A stretch of 52,705 nucleotides of DNA from contig JAFEDJ010000061.1 of assembly GCA_018241685.1 (NCBI GenBank), forward strand, positions 1 to 52,705. The letters run 5' to 3'. This document shows positions 7,662 through 19,496 of this stretch, piece by piece (within the stretch, counting starts at the first letter, position 1; every line of letters starts with the position of its first letter). The notes beneath the pieces were generated by a model. It had not been told where the DNA came from. It did not search any database and saw only the letters and a list, made by a program, of their open reading frames with translations. The stretch comes from Pseudomonadota bacterium (lineage in GTDB: Bacteria; Pseudomonadota; Gammaproteobacteria; Burkholderiales; Rhodocyclaceae). The position numbers were made by a program, and so were the translations under genes.

Positions 7662-9844
7662 ATGAGCAAACACCCGATTCGTGTGCTGTCACTGGCTGTT
7701 TTCGTGGTGATCGGTGTGTTGCTGGTGCTGTGGTGGGTCGGCCCGCGCGGGGAGCGGCCGGAGGCGTCCAATGGTACGGCGGGCCCCGGTGCTACGGCCA
7801 GCGATGTGCGTGAGCTGCGCCTGGGATTGAATATCGCCGCCGGCAGCGCGCTGCACGCCGCGGCGCTGCGTTTTGCCGAACAGGTCGGCGAGCAGAGCAA
7901 GGGCAAGCTGAAGGTTACGGTGTTTCCCGACCAGCAGCTGGGCAGCGACGACCAAATGCTGGAAATGGCGCGCAGCGGCAAGCTCGATCTGGTGCTGACG
8001 CCCACTGCCAAGCTCAGTTCGGCCATTCCGGCCATGCAGTACGCCGACCTGCCGTTCTACTTCACGAGCCGGGAAGAACTGTACGCGATGCTCGACAGCG
8101 AACCGGGCCGCATGCTGCTGTCCAAGCTCAACAGGATCGATCTGGTCGGCCTGGCGTTCTGGGAAAACGGTTTCAAGCAATTCACCGCCAACATGCCGAT
8201 CCGCCGCCCGCAGGATTTTGCGAAGCTGCGCATCCGGACGATGAAGAGCCGCATCATCGCCGACCAGTTCGAGGTGCTCGGTGCCCAGGCCATCCCGATC
8301 GATTTTCACGCTACCTACAAGGCGCTGGCCGATGGTGCGGTGGACGGCGAGGAAAACCCGCTGGTCGCCATTGTCGGAATGCGTTTCCACGAGGTGCAGA
8401 AGTACCTGACCCTCAGCAACCATGCCTATCTGGCCTACGTGTTCTCGGCCAGCAAGACGGTGTTCGAATCCCTGTCGCCAGAGATGCGTGAGGTCATCCG
8501 GCGAAATGCCCAGACGCTCACGGTGTGGGAACGCGAGGAAACGTCCCGCCGCGAGGCCCAGTTCATCGAGACCGTCCGGGCCGCTGGTGTCGAGATCCAT
8601 ACCCTGACGCCGGAGGAGCGCGAGGCCTTTCGCAAGGCACTGGCCCCGATTGCCGACAAGTTTGGCTTCGACGTGGGTTATGACCTGCTGGTCAAGACCG
8701 AGGAACTGCGCCACCAGCGGCAGGAGGGCGCCCAGGCGGCGGCTGGTGCGCGGCGTCCGCCGCTGGTGGTTGGCATCGATGCGGATTTCTCGATGCGCAG
8801 CGCCCAGGGCGGTGGGGCCATCTACCGGGGGGTGCAACTGGCCGTCGAGGAGATCAACGCGGACGGTGGCATCCGGGGCGTGCCGCTGCGGGTGGTCGGT
8901 CTGGATCACGCTACCAATGCGCAGGTGGGGCGGCAGAACCTCGCCCGTTTCGCAGCCATGCCGTCACTATTGGCCGTTGTCGGCGGCGTGCAGACAGCCG
9001 TCATCGCAGACGAGCTGGAGGACATCCATCGCCTGCAGATCCCTTTCCTGATTCCGTGGGGAACCGGGCGCGGCCTGGTCGAGCACGGGCATCGCCCGAA
9101 CTACACCTTCCGTGTTTCGGTCAGCGACAGTTTGGCGGCTCCCTTTCTGCTGGAGCACGCACTGCGCGTTGGCGGTCGGGTGGTTGTGCTGCTCGAACGC
9201 TCTGCCTGGGGGCGCAGCAACGACGAGGTGCTCAAGCCCATCATCGAAAAGCTGCCGGCCGGCCGCGTGGAGATCGAGTGGTTCAATGTGGGGGATGCGG
9301 GGACCGAAGCGCGGGTGAGGGCCATCACTGGCCGCGAGGCTGGCGCGGTAGTACTGGTGGCCAATGCGGTGGAGAGCCAAAAGATCGTGCAGGCGATGGC
9401 ACGCCAGGAAAAAACGCCGCCGGTGTTTGCCCACGTGGGGCTGACCGGCGGCGATTTCTGGCAGACGACCCAGGGGGCGTTGCAGCGGGTGGACCTGCGT
9501 TTCGTGCAATCCGTCCTGCTCGATGATGCTGCGACGAATCCTCGTTTCAGGAAGTTTCTCCAGCACTACCGGGAACGTTACGCCCTCGGGCGCGACGAGA
9601 TGGTGCCGTCACTGATCGCCAGCGTGCACGCCTACGAGCTGACCCACATGCTGGCCAAGGCGGCCCGCCAGGCTGGGGGCGACGACCATGCTGCGGTGCG
9701 TAGCGCGCTGGAGTCCCTGCATGCCTATCCCGGCGTGTTGCGTGACTACAACCCGCCTTTCACTGTGGCGCGTCACGATGCACTGGAGCGCGGGCAACTG
9801 CGCCTGGCGCGTTTCGACGCCCGTGGCCGTATCGTGGCCGCAGA

Positions 9845-9848
<4 letters not shown>
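7662..9848 (+). CDS. Membrane-anchored fusion of TRAP (DctP) and LivJ-like solute-binding domains
   Basis: The 728-residue product starts with a hydrophobic segment (about residues 7-27) that has no lipobox cysteine, so it is probably an inner-membrane anchor or an uncleaved signal. Residues about 50-345 match a DctP TRAP-type binding protein: PDQQLGSDDQMLEMARSGKLD, then DFAKLRIRTMKS (R192 at the place of the ligand-carboxylate arginine) and ALADGAVDGEENP. Residues about 365-725 match a type I periplasmic binding fold of the branched-chain-amino-acid (Peripla_BP_6) family: GIDADFSMRSAQGGGAIYRG, VQLAVEEINADGGIRGVPL, VVGGVQTAVIADEL. No transporter genes are near. The stop overlaps the start of a hybrid histidine kinase by 4 bases, so the protein probably senses ligands for that kinase. 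The fusion of two binding-protein families in one chain is unusual; ligand identities are unknown, with an organic acid plausible for the DctP half. Confidence 0.88.
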
Positions 9849-12856
<3,008 letters not shown>

Positions 12857-12922
12857 GTCGATGCCTGTATTGGGCGTTCCCGCACGGATTTTGAGTGACG
12901 GAGTGCCACCGAGGCGCGGGGC

Positions 12923-14023
12923 GTGACGCGTATCATCCTTTGGATGAAGTTGCGTGGTGTATCCCTCCGTCTGGCGCCGCCCGTGAGGCTGGTGGTCTTC
13001 ATCCTGTCCGGCGTTTTCGCTGCGGGCGCCCACGCGGCCGGCGTATTGCGCGTGCTCGCCTGGCCGGGCTATGCGGATGCGGAAGTGGTCCGCAGCTTCG
13101 AGCAGAAGAGCGGCGCGCGGGTCGAGCTGACGGTGATCGATACTGACGAGAGCCTGTGGCAGAAGGTCAGCGCCAACGGCGGGCGCGATTTCGACGTCAT
13201 GGCCGTCAATACCGCCGAACTGCAACGCTACATCGCTGCCGATCTGGTCCAGCCGGTGGACCCGGCGCGGATCGCCGGCACGCGCCGCCAGTTGCCGCGT
13301 TTCCGCAAGCTGGCCGATATCCCGGGACTGGTCCATGTCCGCCAGGGCAGGGCTGAGGCCTACGCGATTCCCTACACGTATTCGACGATGGGGTTGATCT
13401 ACGACCGCCGCCAGTTTGCCGAAGCTCCCGTGTCCATTTCGGCGCTGTGGGAGCCTCGCAACAAGGGCAAGGTGCTGGCCTACAGCGGTGGTGCCCACAG
13501 TTTCTCGCTGGCCGCCCAGGCGCTCGGCTTTCCATCGCCATTTCGTCTGCAGGGCGCGGAGTGGGCGCGGGCGGTGGACAAACTGATCGAACTGCGCCGT
13601 AACGTGCTGGGCTTCTACAACCGTCCCGAGGAGTCGGTGCAGTTGTTCCTGCGCCATCGTGTCGCGCTGATGTTCGCCAACTACGGCTTGCAGCAGTTGC
13701 ACATGCTGCGCGCCGCCGGCGCAGACGTGGGCTATGTGATTCCCCGCGAAGGTGCGCTGGCCTGGCTCGACTGCTGGGCTGTCACCCGCGGTGCCCGGGA
13801 CGTCGATCTGGTCCACGCCTGGATCGATCACCTGCTCGGCGACACGGCCAGCGGCCTGCTGGCCCGTCGCCAGGGCCTGGCCAACACCCTGGTCGAGTCG
13901 GATGCGGGCACTTCGTCGGACCGCATCGTCTGGCTGGCGGCGGTCGAGGATGCGCCCCGGCGGGAAGCCTTGTGGGCGCGCATCCACTCGGGCGACCGGG
14001 CCACACGGGTGCTGGCGCCATGA
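12923..14023 (+). CDS. PotD/PotF-like extracellular solute-binding protein
   Basis: The product (366 residues from GTG at 12923, 359 from ATG at 12944) has a signal peptide ending near GAHAAG, then VLRVLAWPGYADAEVVRSFEQKSGARVELT, the opening of the spermidine/putrescine-binding family (SBP_bac_8). A middle IPYTYSTMGLIYDRRQF and ALWEPRNKGKVLAY fit the family hinge. The ATG at 12944 gives a more usual signal peptide, but neither start has a clear ribosome-binding site. No Pot permease or ATPase is near. The stop overlaps the start of the diguanylate cyclase (ATGA at 14020-14023), so it probably provides ligand sensing to that enzyme or to the upstream kinase, which is inference from coupling. 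The ligand need not be a polyamine. Confidence 0.85.
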   Translation: MTRIILWMKLRGVSLRLAPPVRLVVFILSGVFAAGAHAAGVLRVLAWPGYADAEVVRSFEQKSGARVELTVIDTDESLWQKVSANGGRDFDVMAVNTAELQRYIAADLVQPVDPARIAGTRRQLPRFRKLADIPGLVHVRQGRAEAYAIPYTYSTMGLIYDRRQFAEAPVSISALWEPRNKGKVLAYSGGAHSFSLAAQALGFPSPFRLQGAEWARAVDKLIELRRNVLGFYNRPEESVQLFLRHRVALMFANYGLQQLHMLRAAGADVGYVIPREGALAWLDCWAVTRGARDVDLVHAWIDHLLGDTASGLLARRQGLANTLVESDAGTSSDRIVWLAAVEDAPRREALWARIHSGDRATRVLAP

Positions 14024-15747
14024 AGGTGGGCATTGCGGTACGCCTGGGCCTTGCGCTGGCCCTCGTCGGAGTGCTGGCCGCCGGGCTGACCGGCTACTAC
14101 GGCTACGCCGAGAGCCGCGCGATGCTGGTGGCCGCGGCGGAAGAGCGCCTGCTCACGTCGACGCGGGTGCTGGTACGCCAGCTGACGGTCGGCCTCGAGA
14201 ACACCGCCCGTGACGTGTGCCTGATCGCCGAGCATCCCCAGGCCGCACGCCTGCTGCGGCGTGCCGACCCGGCTATGCAGGTCAGCAGTGAGCGCAATGT
14301 GGCGCTGCTCTTCCAGCGTATGCTGGAAACTCACCCTGAATATTTTCAGATGCGCCTCATCGACGCTGCCGACCACGGCCTGGAAAGGATCCGTGTCGAC
14401 CGGGATGTCAGCGGCGTGGTGCGTATCGAAGGGGATGAGCTGCAGGAAAAAGGGCATTACCCGTATGTCTTCGAGACGGTGAAGCTGCCGGCAGGGGCGG
14501 TGTATGTCTCGCGGGCAGAGATCAACCATGAAGTCGGCGCCCATGCGGGGCAGGGCAAGCCGTCACTGCAGGTGGCTGCGCCGATCCGGGATCGGGCGGA
14601 CGGGCCGGTGCTCGGCCTTGTGGTGATCAACGTGGATCTGAACGGACTGTTTGCCCAGTTGGCGGCTGACCTGCCGCCCGGTCTGCAGCTGTACCTGAGC
14701 AACGGGCGTGGCGATTTTTTGGTTCATCCCGACCCCGGCCAGGCGTTTGCCTTCGATCGTGGGCAGCGGGCCTCCGTGCAGGAACAGTTTCCGGCGACCG
14801 AAGCTCTGCTGACAGGGCGGACAGGGCAGGCCGGTCAACTGGTGACCACGTCCCGGCCAGCGGGGCGGGAGGCCGTGGTGGCCGCTTTCGTACGCCAGCA
14901 TTTCACCAGCCTGCACAGCGAGGACGATTTCATCCTGGGCTTGTCCCAGCCGCTTGCTGTGGTGGTTGAACAGAGCGCCCGTCTGGGGGGCGCAACGCTG
15001 CGCATCGTCGTGGGTTTCAGTGCGCTTGCCGTGCTGCTGGCGTTCCTGCTGGCGCGGGCTCTGACCCGGCCGCTCCACCAGATTGTGCTGGCGGTGCGTG
15101 GCTATGCACCCGGCCTGCCCAGTGGGCGCCTGCCGAGCGCCAGGCAGGATGAGATCGGTGTGCTGGCGCGCAGCATTGAGGACATGCAGCAGCAGATTCG
15201 CGCCCAGTTCGACAGCCTGGAAGAAAAGCAGCGGGCGCTGGACCGCCTGGCGAGCCATGACAGCCTGACGGGGTTGCCGAACCGGCGCCTGTTCCTCGAC
15301 CGGCTCGACCAGGCCCTGGCCCATGCGCGCCGCAACGACGGGCATCTGGCGCTGTTGTTCATTGACCTGGACAACTTCAAGACTATCAACGACAGCCTTG
15401 GTCACGCGGCCGGGGATGCGGTGCTGTGCGCTGCTGCGGTGCGCCTGCAGCAACTGGTGCGGGCCAGCGATACGGTGGCCCGCCTGGGCGGTGACGAGTT
15501 CATCATGCTGCTCGACGGCGCCGACGATCCTGAAGCGATTGCGCACCTGGCCGAGAAAGCGCTGAGGGCGCTGGCCCAGCCCGTCATGCACAAGGGCCAG
15601 GCCTTGCAGTCCGGCGGCAGCATCGGTGTGTCCCGCTATCCCCATGATGCGACCGGTGCGACGGAGCTCATCGCCATGGCCGACAAGGCCATGTACCGGG
15701 CCAAGAGCGGCGGCCGCCAGCGGGCCTGCTTCGCGGAGGCGTCCTGA
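14020..15747 (+). CDS. Membrane diguanylate cyclase with Cache-type sensor, HAMP and GGDEF
   Basis: The start is placed at the ATG at 14020, which overlaps the previous stop by 4 bases; an in-frame ATG at 13972 would add 16 residues lying inside the upstream gene. The 575-residue protein has a membrane segment (about 7-25), a periplasmic double-Cache-like domain (about 36-318), a second membrane segment (about 327-346), a HAMP (to about 398) and a GGDEF domain. The active-site GGDEF is intact at 490-494 and an inhibitory I-site RASD sits at 481-484, five residues before it, so product-inhibited synthesis of cyclic di-GMP is expected. There is no EAL domain. It closes a four-gene sensory operon and nearly abuts a convergent gene (10 bases). 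Confidence 0.93.
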   Translation: MKVGIAVRLGLALALVGVLAAGLTGYYGYAESRAMLVAAAEERLLTSTRVLVRQLTVGLENTARDVCLIAEHPQAARLLRRADPAMQVSSERNVALLFQRMLETHPEYFQMRLIDAADHGLERIRVDRDVSGVVRIEGDELQEKGHYPYVFETVKLPAGAVYVSRAEINHEVGAHAGQGKPSLQVAAPIRDRADGPVLGLVVINVDLNGLFAQLAADLPPGLQLYLSNGRGDFLVHPDPGQAFAFDRGQRASVQEQFPATEALLTGRTGQAGQLVTTSRPAGREAVVAAFVRQHFTSLHSEDDFILGLSQPLAVVVEQSARLGGATLRIVVGFSALAVLLAFLLARALTRPLHQIVLAVRGYAPGLPSGRLPSARQDEIGVLARSIEDMQQQIRAQFDSLEEKQRALDRLASHDSLTGLPNRRLFLDRLDQALAHARRNDGHLALLFIDLDNFKTINDSLGHAAGDAVLCAAAVRLQQLVRASDTVARLGGDEFIMLLDGADDPEAIAHLAEKALRALAQPVMHKGQALQSGGSIGVSRYPHDATGATELIAMADKAMYRAKSGGRQRACFAEAS

Positions 15748-15757
15748 GCCGGGCCGC

Positions 15758-16654
15758 TCAGTGCAGGGTTTCGGGCTTGGCCAGCGGTTGCACGTCCACC
15801 CACACGTCGCTGCCGTCGTCGGTCTCGCGGATCTGCAGGCCGAAGCTGGCAAAGGCGGCCTGCAGGTCGCGGCGCAGCGGGATGTCGGCCAGCTCGCCGG
15901 GGCCGATGGCGTGGCCGGCGGCCAGGTGCTGGGCGGTGGCGGCCCAGATCGGCGACAGGAAGGACTTGGACACCAGCTCGTGCATTTCGGCGCTGATGGC
16001 TGACAGCGGCTGGCCGAGGCCGTCCAGATAGCCCTGCACATGGGCGACGGCCTGCATCAGGTGGGCGATGCGGCCCATGCTCTTGGCGAACAGGCCGTCG
16101 AGGTCCTGGTCGGCGAAGTACAGGGTGATTTCCTCCTGCATGCCGTCCGGCAGGGCCTGCAGCAGCGCGGCCAGGTGGTTCAGCAGCAGGTCGGCGTCGG
16201 GCGGCACCGACCAGGCGCTGCGCCGGTTGATGCGGTATTCCTGCCACATGGCGCTGACGATGGGCGCCAGCGCTCTGGCCAGCGGGGTTTCGGCTACCGC
16301 TTCCAATGTGGCCTGGGCATCGTGCAGGCGCCAGCATTCCTTATGCAGGTGGTGGATCAGGCGTGCGATCTCGGCGCCGTCACCGGACAGGATCTGCCAC
16401 AGCTTGCTGCCATCGAAGAGCAGGGCCAGCTTGCCCTCGTCGGCGACGATGCGCGACAGATGCTCGTCGGCGACCGGCGCGGCGCCGAAGTGCCGCTCGG
16501 CTGTGGGCAGGTCGTCGACGACGCGAATGCGTGACAGGCTGGACAGGTCTAGCTCCTCGTCCCGGTCCTGGATGCGTTCCAGCAGGGCTTCGATGACCTG
16601 GCGCAGGGTGTTCGCGTTGGCGGTGGAGATGGGACCGTCGAATTCGATGTTCAT
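15758..16654 (-). CDS. Hypothetical protein
   Basis: The 298-residue product (from ATG at 16654; an in-frame GTG at 16666 adds four residues) is not recognised. It begins MNIEFDGPISTANANTLRQV, is largely helical and acidic, and has no signal peptide or membrane segment, so it is cytoplasmic. A stretch LDLSSLSRIRVVDDLPTAERHFG near the start looks like a small alpha/beta unit and the rest (residues 100-240) like a helical bundle. It lies downstream of nadC on the same strand, but a terminator at 16679-16705 separates them. An AGGA lies 3 bases from the GTG and 15 from the ATG, so the start is uncertain. Confidence 0.65.
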   Translation of the reverse strand: MNIEFDGPISTANANTLRQVIEALLERIQDRDEELDLSSLSRIRVVDDLPTAERHFGAAPVADEHLSRIVADEGKLALLFDGSKLWQILSGDGAEIARLIHHLHKECWRLHDAQATLEAVAETPLARALAPIVSAMWQEYRINRRSAWSVPPDADLLLNHLAALLQALPDGMQEEITLYFADQDLDGLFAKSMGRIAHLMQAVAHVQGYLDGLGQPLSAISAEMHELVSKSFLSPIWAATAQHLAAGHAIGPGELADIPLRRDLQAAFASFGLQIRETDDGSDVWVDVQPLAKPETLH

Positions 16655-16678
16655 GGTCGGAGACACGATTCCTGAAAT

Positions 16679-16705
16679 GAAAAAGGCCCGGCATCCGACC
16701 GGGCC
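16679..16705 (-). terminator. Intrinsic terminator after nadC
   Basis: On the minus strand GGCCCGG-tcggatg-CCGGGCC is followed directly by TTTTTC. The 7-base GC stem, 7-base loop and U-tract make a standard rho-independent terminator 16 bases past the nadC stop. Confidence 0.85.
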
Positions 16706-16720
16706 CGCATGGATTGCGGC

Positions 16721-17569
16721 TTATTCCTCGACGTGACGCAGGGACAGGTCGATGGCACGCACGTCCTTGGTCAGGCTGCCGATGGAGATGCGGTCCACGC
16801 CGGTTTCGGCGATGGCGCGCACGCGCTCCAGGTTGACGCCGCCAGAGGCTTCCAGTTCGGCGCGGCCCTTGTTGATGCCGACCGCGTCGCGCATCTCGTC
16901 GAGCGTCATGTTGTCGAGGAGGATCATCTTGGCGCCTGCGACGAGGGCTTCCTCGAGCTGGACCAGGTTCTCGACTTCGACTTCGATGAACACATTGGAT
17001 GGGGCGATGGCGCGGGCCTGCTCGATCACCGCCTTGATGCTGCCGGCAGCGATGATGTGGTTTTCCTTGATCAGGATGCCGTCGTAGAGGCCGACGCGAT
17101 GATTGGTGCCGCCGCCGACCTTGACCGCGTACTTCTGCGCCAGGCGTAGGCCGGGCAGGGTCTTGCGGGTGTCGACGATCTTGGCCTGGGTGCCGGCCAC
17201 GGCCTGCACGAAGGTGGACGTGAGGGTCGCGGTGCCGGACAGCAGCTGAACGAAGTTCAGCGCGGTGCGCTCGGCGGTGAGCAGTGCGCGGGCGCTGGCA
17301 TCCACTTCGCATAGCAGTTGGCCGGGCTTGATACGCTCGCCGTCGCGGGCATGCCAGATCACCGAGGCGTCGGGTTCCAGCGCGGTGAAGGCGGCGTCGA
17401 ACCACGCGGTGCCGCACAGCACGGCATCTTCGCGGGTGATCACGCGGCCGCGGGCGGTGCGGTTGGTCGGGATAAGGCGGGCGGTGAGGTCGCCGGTGCC
17501 GATGTCTTCGGCCAGGGAGGCCGCCACGGAGCGCTGGACTTCAACGCGAAGCTGTTCTGCAAATTCCAT
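16721..17569 (-). CDS. nadC: Nicotinate-nucleotide pyrophosphorylase (carboxylating)
   Basis: The 282-residue cytoplasmic enzyme converts quinolinate and PRPP to nicotinate mononucleotide in NAD synthesis. Family motifs are clear: EDIGTGDLTA near the N-terminus, LNFVQLLSGTATLT, the active-site DTRKTLPGLRLAQKYAVKVGGG split across residues about 137-158, NHRVGLYDGILIKENHI, IEVEVEN and the C-terminal GVDRISIGSLTKD. Length is normal for the family. It is monocistronic, with its own terminator, and divergent from the glutamate-synthase-domain gene across a 55-base gap. nadA and nadB are not in the window. Confidence 0.97.
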   Translation of the reverse strand: MEFAEQLRVEVQRSVAASLAEDIGTGDLTARLIPTNRTARGRVITREDAVLCGTAWFDAAFTALEPDASVIWHARDGERIKPGQLLCEVDASARALLTAERTALNFVQLLSGTATLTSTFVQAVAGTQAKIVDTRKTLPGLRLAQKYAVKVGGGTNHRVGLYDGILIKENHIIAAGSIKAVIEQARAIAPSNVFIEVEVENLVQLEEALVAGAKMILLDNMTLDEMRDAVGINKGRAELEASGGVNLERVRAIAETGVDRISIGSLTKDVRAIDLSLRHVEE

Positions 17570-17624
17570 CGGGGTTCACCTAAGATGTATCGGCCCGAAT
17601 TCTAACACTTGGGGGGAGCGCGTC

Positions 17625-19127
17625 ATGGGCACGATGATGGGGGTGCTGGAGGTCAGCCTGGGGGTGTTGATCGCCTTGATACTGGTGGGCGGTACGACCT
17701 ACTGGTATGTGCAGGACATCACCCAGAAGAAGCATGCGATCCTGCGCAACTACCCGCTGGTCGGGCATCTGCGCTATTTCTTCGAGCAGCTCGGCGAATA
17801 TTTCCGCCAGTACTTCTTCCTCGGTGACCGGGAGGAAATGCCCTTCAACCGGGCCACCCGCGGCTGGGTGTATCGCCTCGCCAAGAACGAGGGCGGGGTG
17901 ATCGGTTTCGGTTCCACCTACGATATGCGCCACCCGGGCGCGCTGATCTTCGTGAATGCCGGCTTCCCGGTGCTGGAGGACGAGCAGGAGCCCACCGCGC
18001 CGTTGACCATCGGGGTGGGCTACGCGGCGAAGCCCTTCACCGCGCGCTCCATCGTCAACATCAGCGGTATGAGTTACGGCGCGCTGTCGAAGCCGGCGGT
18101 GCAGGCCCTGTCGCGGGGCGCGGCGGAGGCCGGCTGCTGGATCGACACCGGCGAGGGCGGACTGGCGCCGGCCCACCTGGAAGGCGGGGCGGACATCATC
18201 ATGCAGATCGGCACCGCCAAGTACGGGGTGCGTGACGCGGACGGCCAGCTGTCCGACGAACGCCTGCGCGAGCTGGCTGCCCACGAGACGGTGCGGGCCT
18301 TCGAGATCAAGCTGTCCCAGGGCGCCAAGCCGGGCAAGGGCGGCGTTCTGCCGGCCGCCAAGGTGACGCCGGAGATCGCGGCGATCCGCGGCATTCCGGT
18401 GGGCGTGGACTCGATCAGCCCCAACCGTCACCGGGACGTGGCCAACGTCAATGAGCTGCTGGACATGGTCGTGCGCGTGCGCCAGGTGACCGGCAAGCCG
18501 ACCGGCATCAAGACGGCCATCGGCGGGCGGCGCTTCATGCACGAGCTGTGCGAGGCCATCGTGCGGCGCGGGCTGCAGGACGCGCCGGACTTCATCACCG
18601 TGGACGGCGGCGAGGGCGGTTCGGGCGCCGCGCCGCAGGCGCTGGCCGACCACATGGCCTTGTCCATCGACGAGGCGTTGCCGCGGGTGGTGGATACGCT
18701 GATCGAGTTCGACCTGCGTGAGCGTATCCGGGTGATAGCCTCCGGCAAGCTGGTCACCTCGGCGCGGGCCGCATGGGCGCTGGCCTGCGGGGCGGATTTC
18801 GTGAACACCGCACGGGGCTTCATGTTCTCGTTGGGTTGCGTGCAGGCCATGCGCTGCCACCAGAATACCTGCCCGACCGGCATCACGACGCACAACGCCA
18901 AGCTGCAGCGCGGGCTGGTGGTGGAGGAGAAGTACCTGCGGGTCGCGAACTACGCCCGCAACATGAACCGGGAGATCGACATGATCGCCCACGCCTGTGG
19001 CCTCCGGCAGGCCCGGGAATTCCGCCGCGAGCACGTGCGCCTGGTGCAGCCGGACGGCCGCAGCGAGGCCTTCAACATGCTTTATCCCTACCCGGAGCCG
19101 GGCTGCGAAGGGCGGGGCCATTACTGA
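17625..19127 (+). CDS. Membrane-anchored FMN-binding glutamate synthase family protein
   Basis: The start is placed at the ATG at 17625, preceded by GGGGGGAG at a good distance; the open frame runs further upstream but only through nadC antisense. The 500-residue product has an N-terminal membrane segment (about 8-28), then a stand-alone glutamate synthase large-subunit FMN domain (Glu_synthase, TIM barrel): VNISGMSYGALSKPAVQAL, CWIDTGEGGLAPAHLEGG, FEIKLSQGAKPGKGGVLP, FITVDGGEGGSGAAPQ, and a cysteine cluster CVQAMRCHQNTCPTGI that in GltB-type enzymes binds a 3Fe-4S centre. The amidotransferase domain of true glutamate synthase is absent, so real glutamate synthesis is unlikely; the substrate of this family is not established. 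It is monocistronic with a terminator behind it. Confidence 0.9.
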   Translation: MGTMMGVLEVSLGVLIALILVGGTTYWYVQDITQKKHAILRNYPLVGHLRYFFEQLGEYFRQYFFLGDREEMPFNRATRGWVYRLAKNEGGVIGFGSTYDMRHPGALIFVNAGFPVLEDEQEPTAPLTIGVGYAAKPFTARSIVNISGMSYGALSKPAVQALSRGAAEAGCWIDTGEGGLAPAHLEGGADIIMQIGTAKYGVRDADGQLSDERLRELAAHETVRAFEIKLSQGAKPGKGGVLPAAKVTPEIAAIRGIPVGVDSISPNRHRDVANVNELLDMVVRVRQVTGKPTGIKTAIGGRRFMHELCEAIVRRGLQDAPDFITVDGGEGGSGAAPQALADHMALSIDEALPRVVDTLIEFDLRERIRVIASGKLVTSARAAWALACGADFVNTARGFMFSLGCVQAMRCHQNTCPTGITTHNAKLQRGLVVEEKYLRVANYARNMNREIDMIAHACGLRQAREFRREHVRLVQPDGRSEAFNMLYPYPEPGCEGRGHY

Positions 19128-19130
19128 AGT

Positions 19131-19164
19131 GCCCACCGGTTTGCCGGCCGGGTGGGCGACTTTT
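19131..19164 (+). terminator. Intrinsic terminator after the glutamate-synthase-like gene
   Basis: GCCCACC (19131-19137) pairs with GGTGGGC (19151-19157) and is followed by gacTTTT. The stem is GC-rich and lies 3 bases past the stop; the U-tract is short. Confidence 0.65.
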
Positions 19165-19496
19165 GCCGGTTGGCGGGGTTTTCCCCGAAATGGGTTCGCG
19201 GGCTGGCGGGACGTGCTGCCCTTCACGCAGCGGCTGGTGGATCCCGCCGGCAGTTTTTTCCGCTCTGCCGCGGCAGGCCTGTGTGCGGCTTCCGGTTCCG
19301 CTCCAAAGCTGCGAGAGGGGGCTGTTTTCGGGTGTTTGGCTTAACTCAACTTTACCCGTCTTAACCCCTTGTGTCGGTCAGACAGGGGCATTCCGGCCGT
19401 TAAGTTGCTAGAGAGCAGAGCCTGGTCCGCAGTTGGCGGAGGTGGGCCCGGAAAGCGTCTCGGCTTTTCCCGGTTTCTTACGGAAAGGAATGCACC
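19165..19496 (+). promoter_or_regulatory. Gene-free leader of the EF-hand gene with repeated TTAAC hexamers
   Basis: No coding gene is evident in these 332 bases. CTTAAC occurs at 19340-19345 and again at 19360-19365 (20-base period), and its reverse complement GTTAAG at 19399-19404. This AT-richer patch (19335-19410) is the likeliest promoter/operator zone for the EF-hand gene; no convincing sigma-70 or sigma-54 hexamer pair was found. A ribosome-binding site (AAAGGAA) precedes the ATG at 19497. Confidence 0.4.

Noticed and set aside
13972..14019. Upstream ATG for the diguanylate cyclase
   Set aside because: It would add 16 charged and Gly-rich residues before the membrane segment and lies inside the PotD-like gene; the ATGA overlap at 14020 is the typical coupled start.
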